Positions 63,326-64,000 of a stretch of 64,000 nucleotides of DNA are shown in pieces. Source of the stretch: Clostridia bacterium (lineage in GTDB: Bacteria > Bacillota > Clostridia > Oscillospirales > Acutalibacteraceae); assembly GCA_017399405.1 (NCBI GenBank), contig JAFQCT010000017.1:1-64000 (forward strand), in the 5' to 3' direction. The position numbers were made by a program, and so were the translations under genes. Position 1 is the stretch's first letter. Every line of letters starts with the position of its first letter. The notes under the pieces are model-generated. The model saw only the letters and a list, made by a program, of their open reading frames with translations, ran no database searches and was not told where the DNA came from.

Positions 63326-64000
63326 TTGCTTAAAAATTTCAAGAAAAAAAGTCTTAAAGTGAAAATTGCAATAATAGCATTCATGGTTTTTATGATTGCT
63401 CTTGTATCTTATGTGCTTTATTCAACACTCAAACCCGAGCCACCTGTAGCTTATGAAATGAGTAAAGTTTCATACGGTGAAATTACAGATTATCTTGAAG
63501 TCAGCGGTACTGTTGAATCAGGTGTATCTGAAAAGTTTACTGCTATTGAAGGCGTGTTTGTTGAAGAAGTATTTGCGAGCGTTGGCGATAATGTTAAAAA
63601 AGGTGATTTACTTGCGACATTCAATGTTTCAGGTGCAACCAAGTATGTAAATGACGCAAAAAAAGATTACGACAAAGCACTTAAAGATTATAACGATGCA
63701 AAAAAGGCTTCTGACAGTAATGCAAAACGCAAGGCAGAGTTGGCAACAGAAATTGCAGATGTTCAAAATGAAATTAAAGTAAAAGAAAAAGAAATAAAAG
63801 ACCTTGAAAATGAAATCCAGAATACAGAAACAACTACTGAATATGTAGCTATTCCTCAAGAACAAATTGACGCAATAGCTATGCAGATGGCACAGAATGG
63901 TGCAACTGAAGAAGAAATCAACGCATTTATTGAGTCTGCAAAAAATACACAGATTCCGTCATCATCAACTGACAATGGCAAACAAGAGTTGCTTATGCAG
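63326..64000 (+). CDS. HlyD/RND-type efflux adaptor, 3' truncated by window edge
   Basis: First 225 codons, open to the window end. TTG start behind AAGG (an in-frame GTG at 63317 is less likely). A basic N-terminus and one hydrophobic segment (about 13-36) are followed by a beta-rich half-lipoyl piece (VFVEEVFASVGDNVKKGDLL, about 75-94) and a lysine/glutamate-rich coiled coil (from about 108). This is the layout of MacA/YknX-type adaptors that partner ABC exporters. ABC genes would be expected just beyond the window. Confidence 0.8.
   Translation, partial: MLKNFKKKSLKVKIAIIAFMVFMIALVSYVLYSTLKPEPPVAYEMSKVSYGEITDYLEVSGTVESGVSEKFTAIEGVFVEEVFASVGDNVKKGDLLATFNVSGATKYVNDAKKDYDKALKDYNDAKKASDSNAKRKAELATEIADVQNEIKVKEKEIKDLENEIQNTETTTEYVAIPQEQIDAIAMQMAQNGATEEEINAFIESAKNTQIPSSSTDNGKQELLMQ

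Overview
The window is AT-rich, tightly packed DNA from a low-GC Gram-positive bacterium, most likely a Clostridia gut-type organism of the Ruminococcus/Oscillospiraceae kind. The evidence is a CIRCE operator before groESL, a T-box before cysE-cysS, a Firmicutes-type LexA box before recA, EpsG-type polymerases, AGGAGG ribosome sites and Clostridia-style dispersed palindromic repeats. Genus is not assignable from the sequence alone. No rRNA, tRNA, CRISPR array, transposase or phage gene was seen.

Layout. (1) 1-2366, minus: a CofE-like gamma-glutamyl ligase followed by a stand-alone ATP-pyrophosphatase half of GMP synthase. (2) 2612-33066, plus: one continuous run of 28 genes behind a single strong promoter, ending in a strong hairpin. 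It is a Wzx/Wzy-type capsule or exopolysaccharide locus: one initiating phosphoglycosyl transferase, nine glycosyltransferases or likely glycosyltransferases, two flippases, two EpsG-like polymerases, four acyltransferases, a TupA-like ATP-grasp ligase, an aldolase/2-hydroxyacid dehydrogenase pair, and three precursor modules. The modules are TviB/TviC-like (UDP-GalNAcA), CapE/CapF/CapG (UDP-L-FucNAc), and a galacturonokinase-like kinase + nucleotidyltransferase + UDP-uronate 4-epimerase. (3) 33071-37860, minus: an NTP_transf_5 protein with an unanchored S26-type peptidase, an EamA transporter, a uracil permease behind a transcription attenuator, and a DUF523 protein. (4) 37875-42996: upp, then metY, an iPGM-like gene (possible homoserine kinase), DUF975 and a TtcA-like gene on the minus strand. 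(5) 43102-51847, plus: rplM-rpsI, azlCD, a DUF348/G5/3D cell-wall protein with a structured leader, NAD(P)HX repair, a lipoprotein, an orphan MazF, and groESL. (6) 51850-56345: two transcription units of membrane proteins plus an XRE regulator that share the same operator-like palindrome and the same terminator. (7) 56368-64000: rpmB (minus), recA-recX-rimO-pgsA, T-box-cysE-cysS, a lipoprotein, and the start of an HlyD-type adaptor that runs off the window.

How the genes work together. The polysaccharide locus can make several N-acetylated and uronic sugars, build lipid-linked repeats, flip and polymerise them, and decorate them with acyl groups and possibly an amide-linked amino acid. It carries two flippase/polymerase sets but only one initiating transferase, and no Wzz/Wzd/Wze chain-length or tyrosine-kinase genes. 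That suggests either two polymers or a fused locus with control genes elsewhere.

The best candidates for undescribed biology are: the uronate kinase/nucleotidyltransferase/epimerase module with the ATP-grasp ligase; the NTase + cytosolic Ser/His peptidase pair; the duplicated operator/terminator cassette at 51850-56345; and the structured leaders before the 3D-domain protein and the uracil permease. All functional assignments rest on motif recognition by eye.
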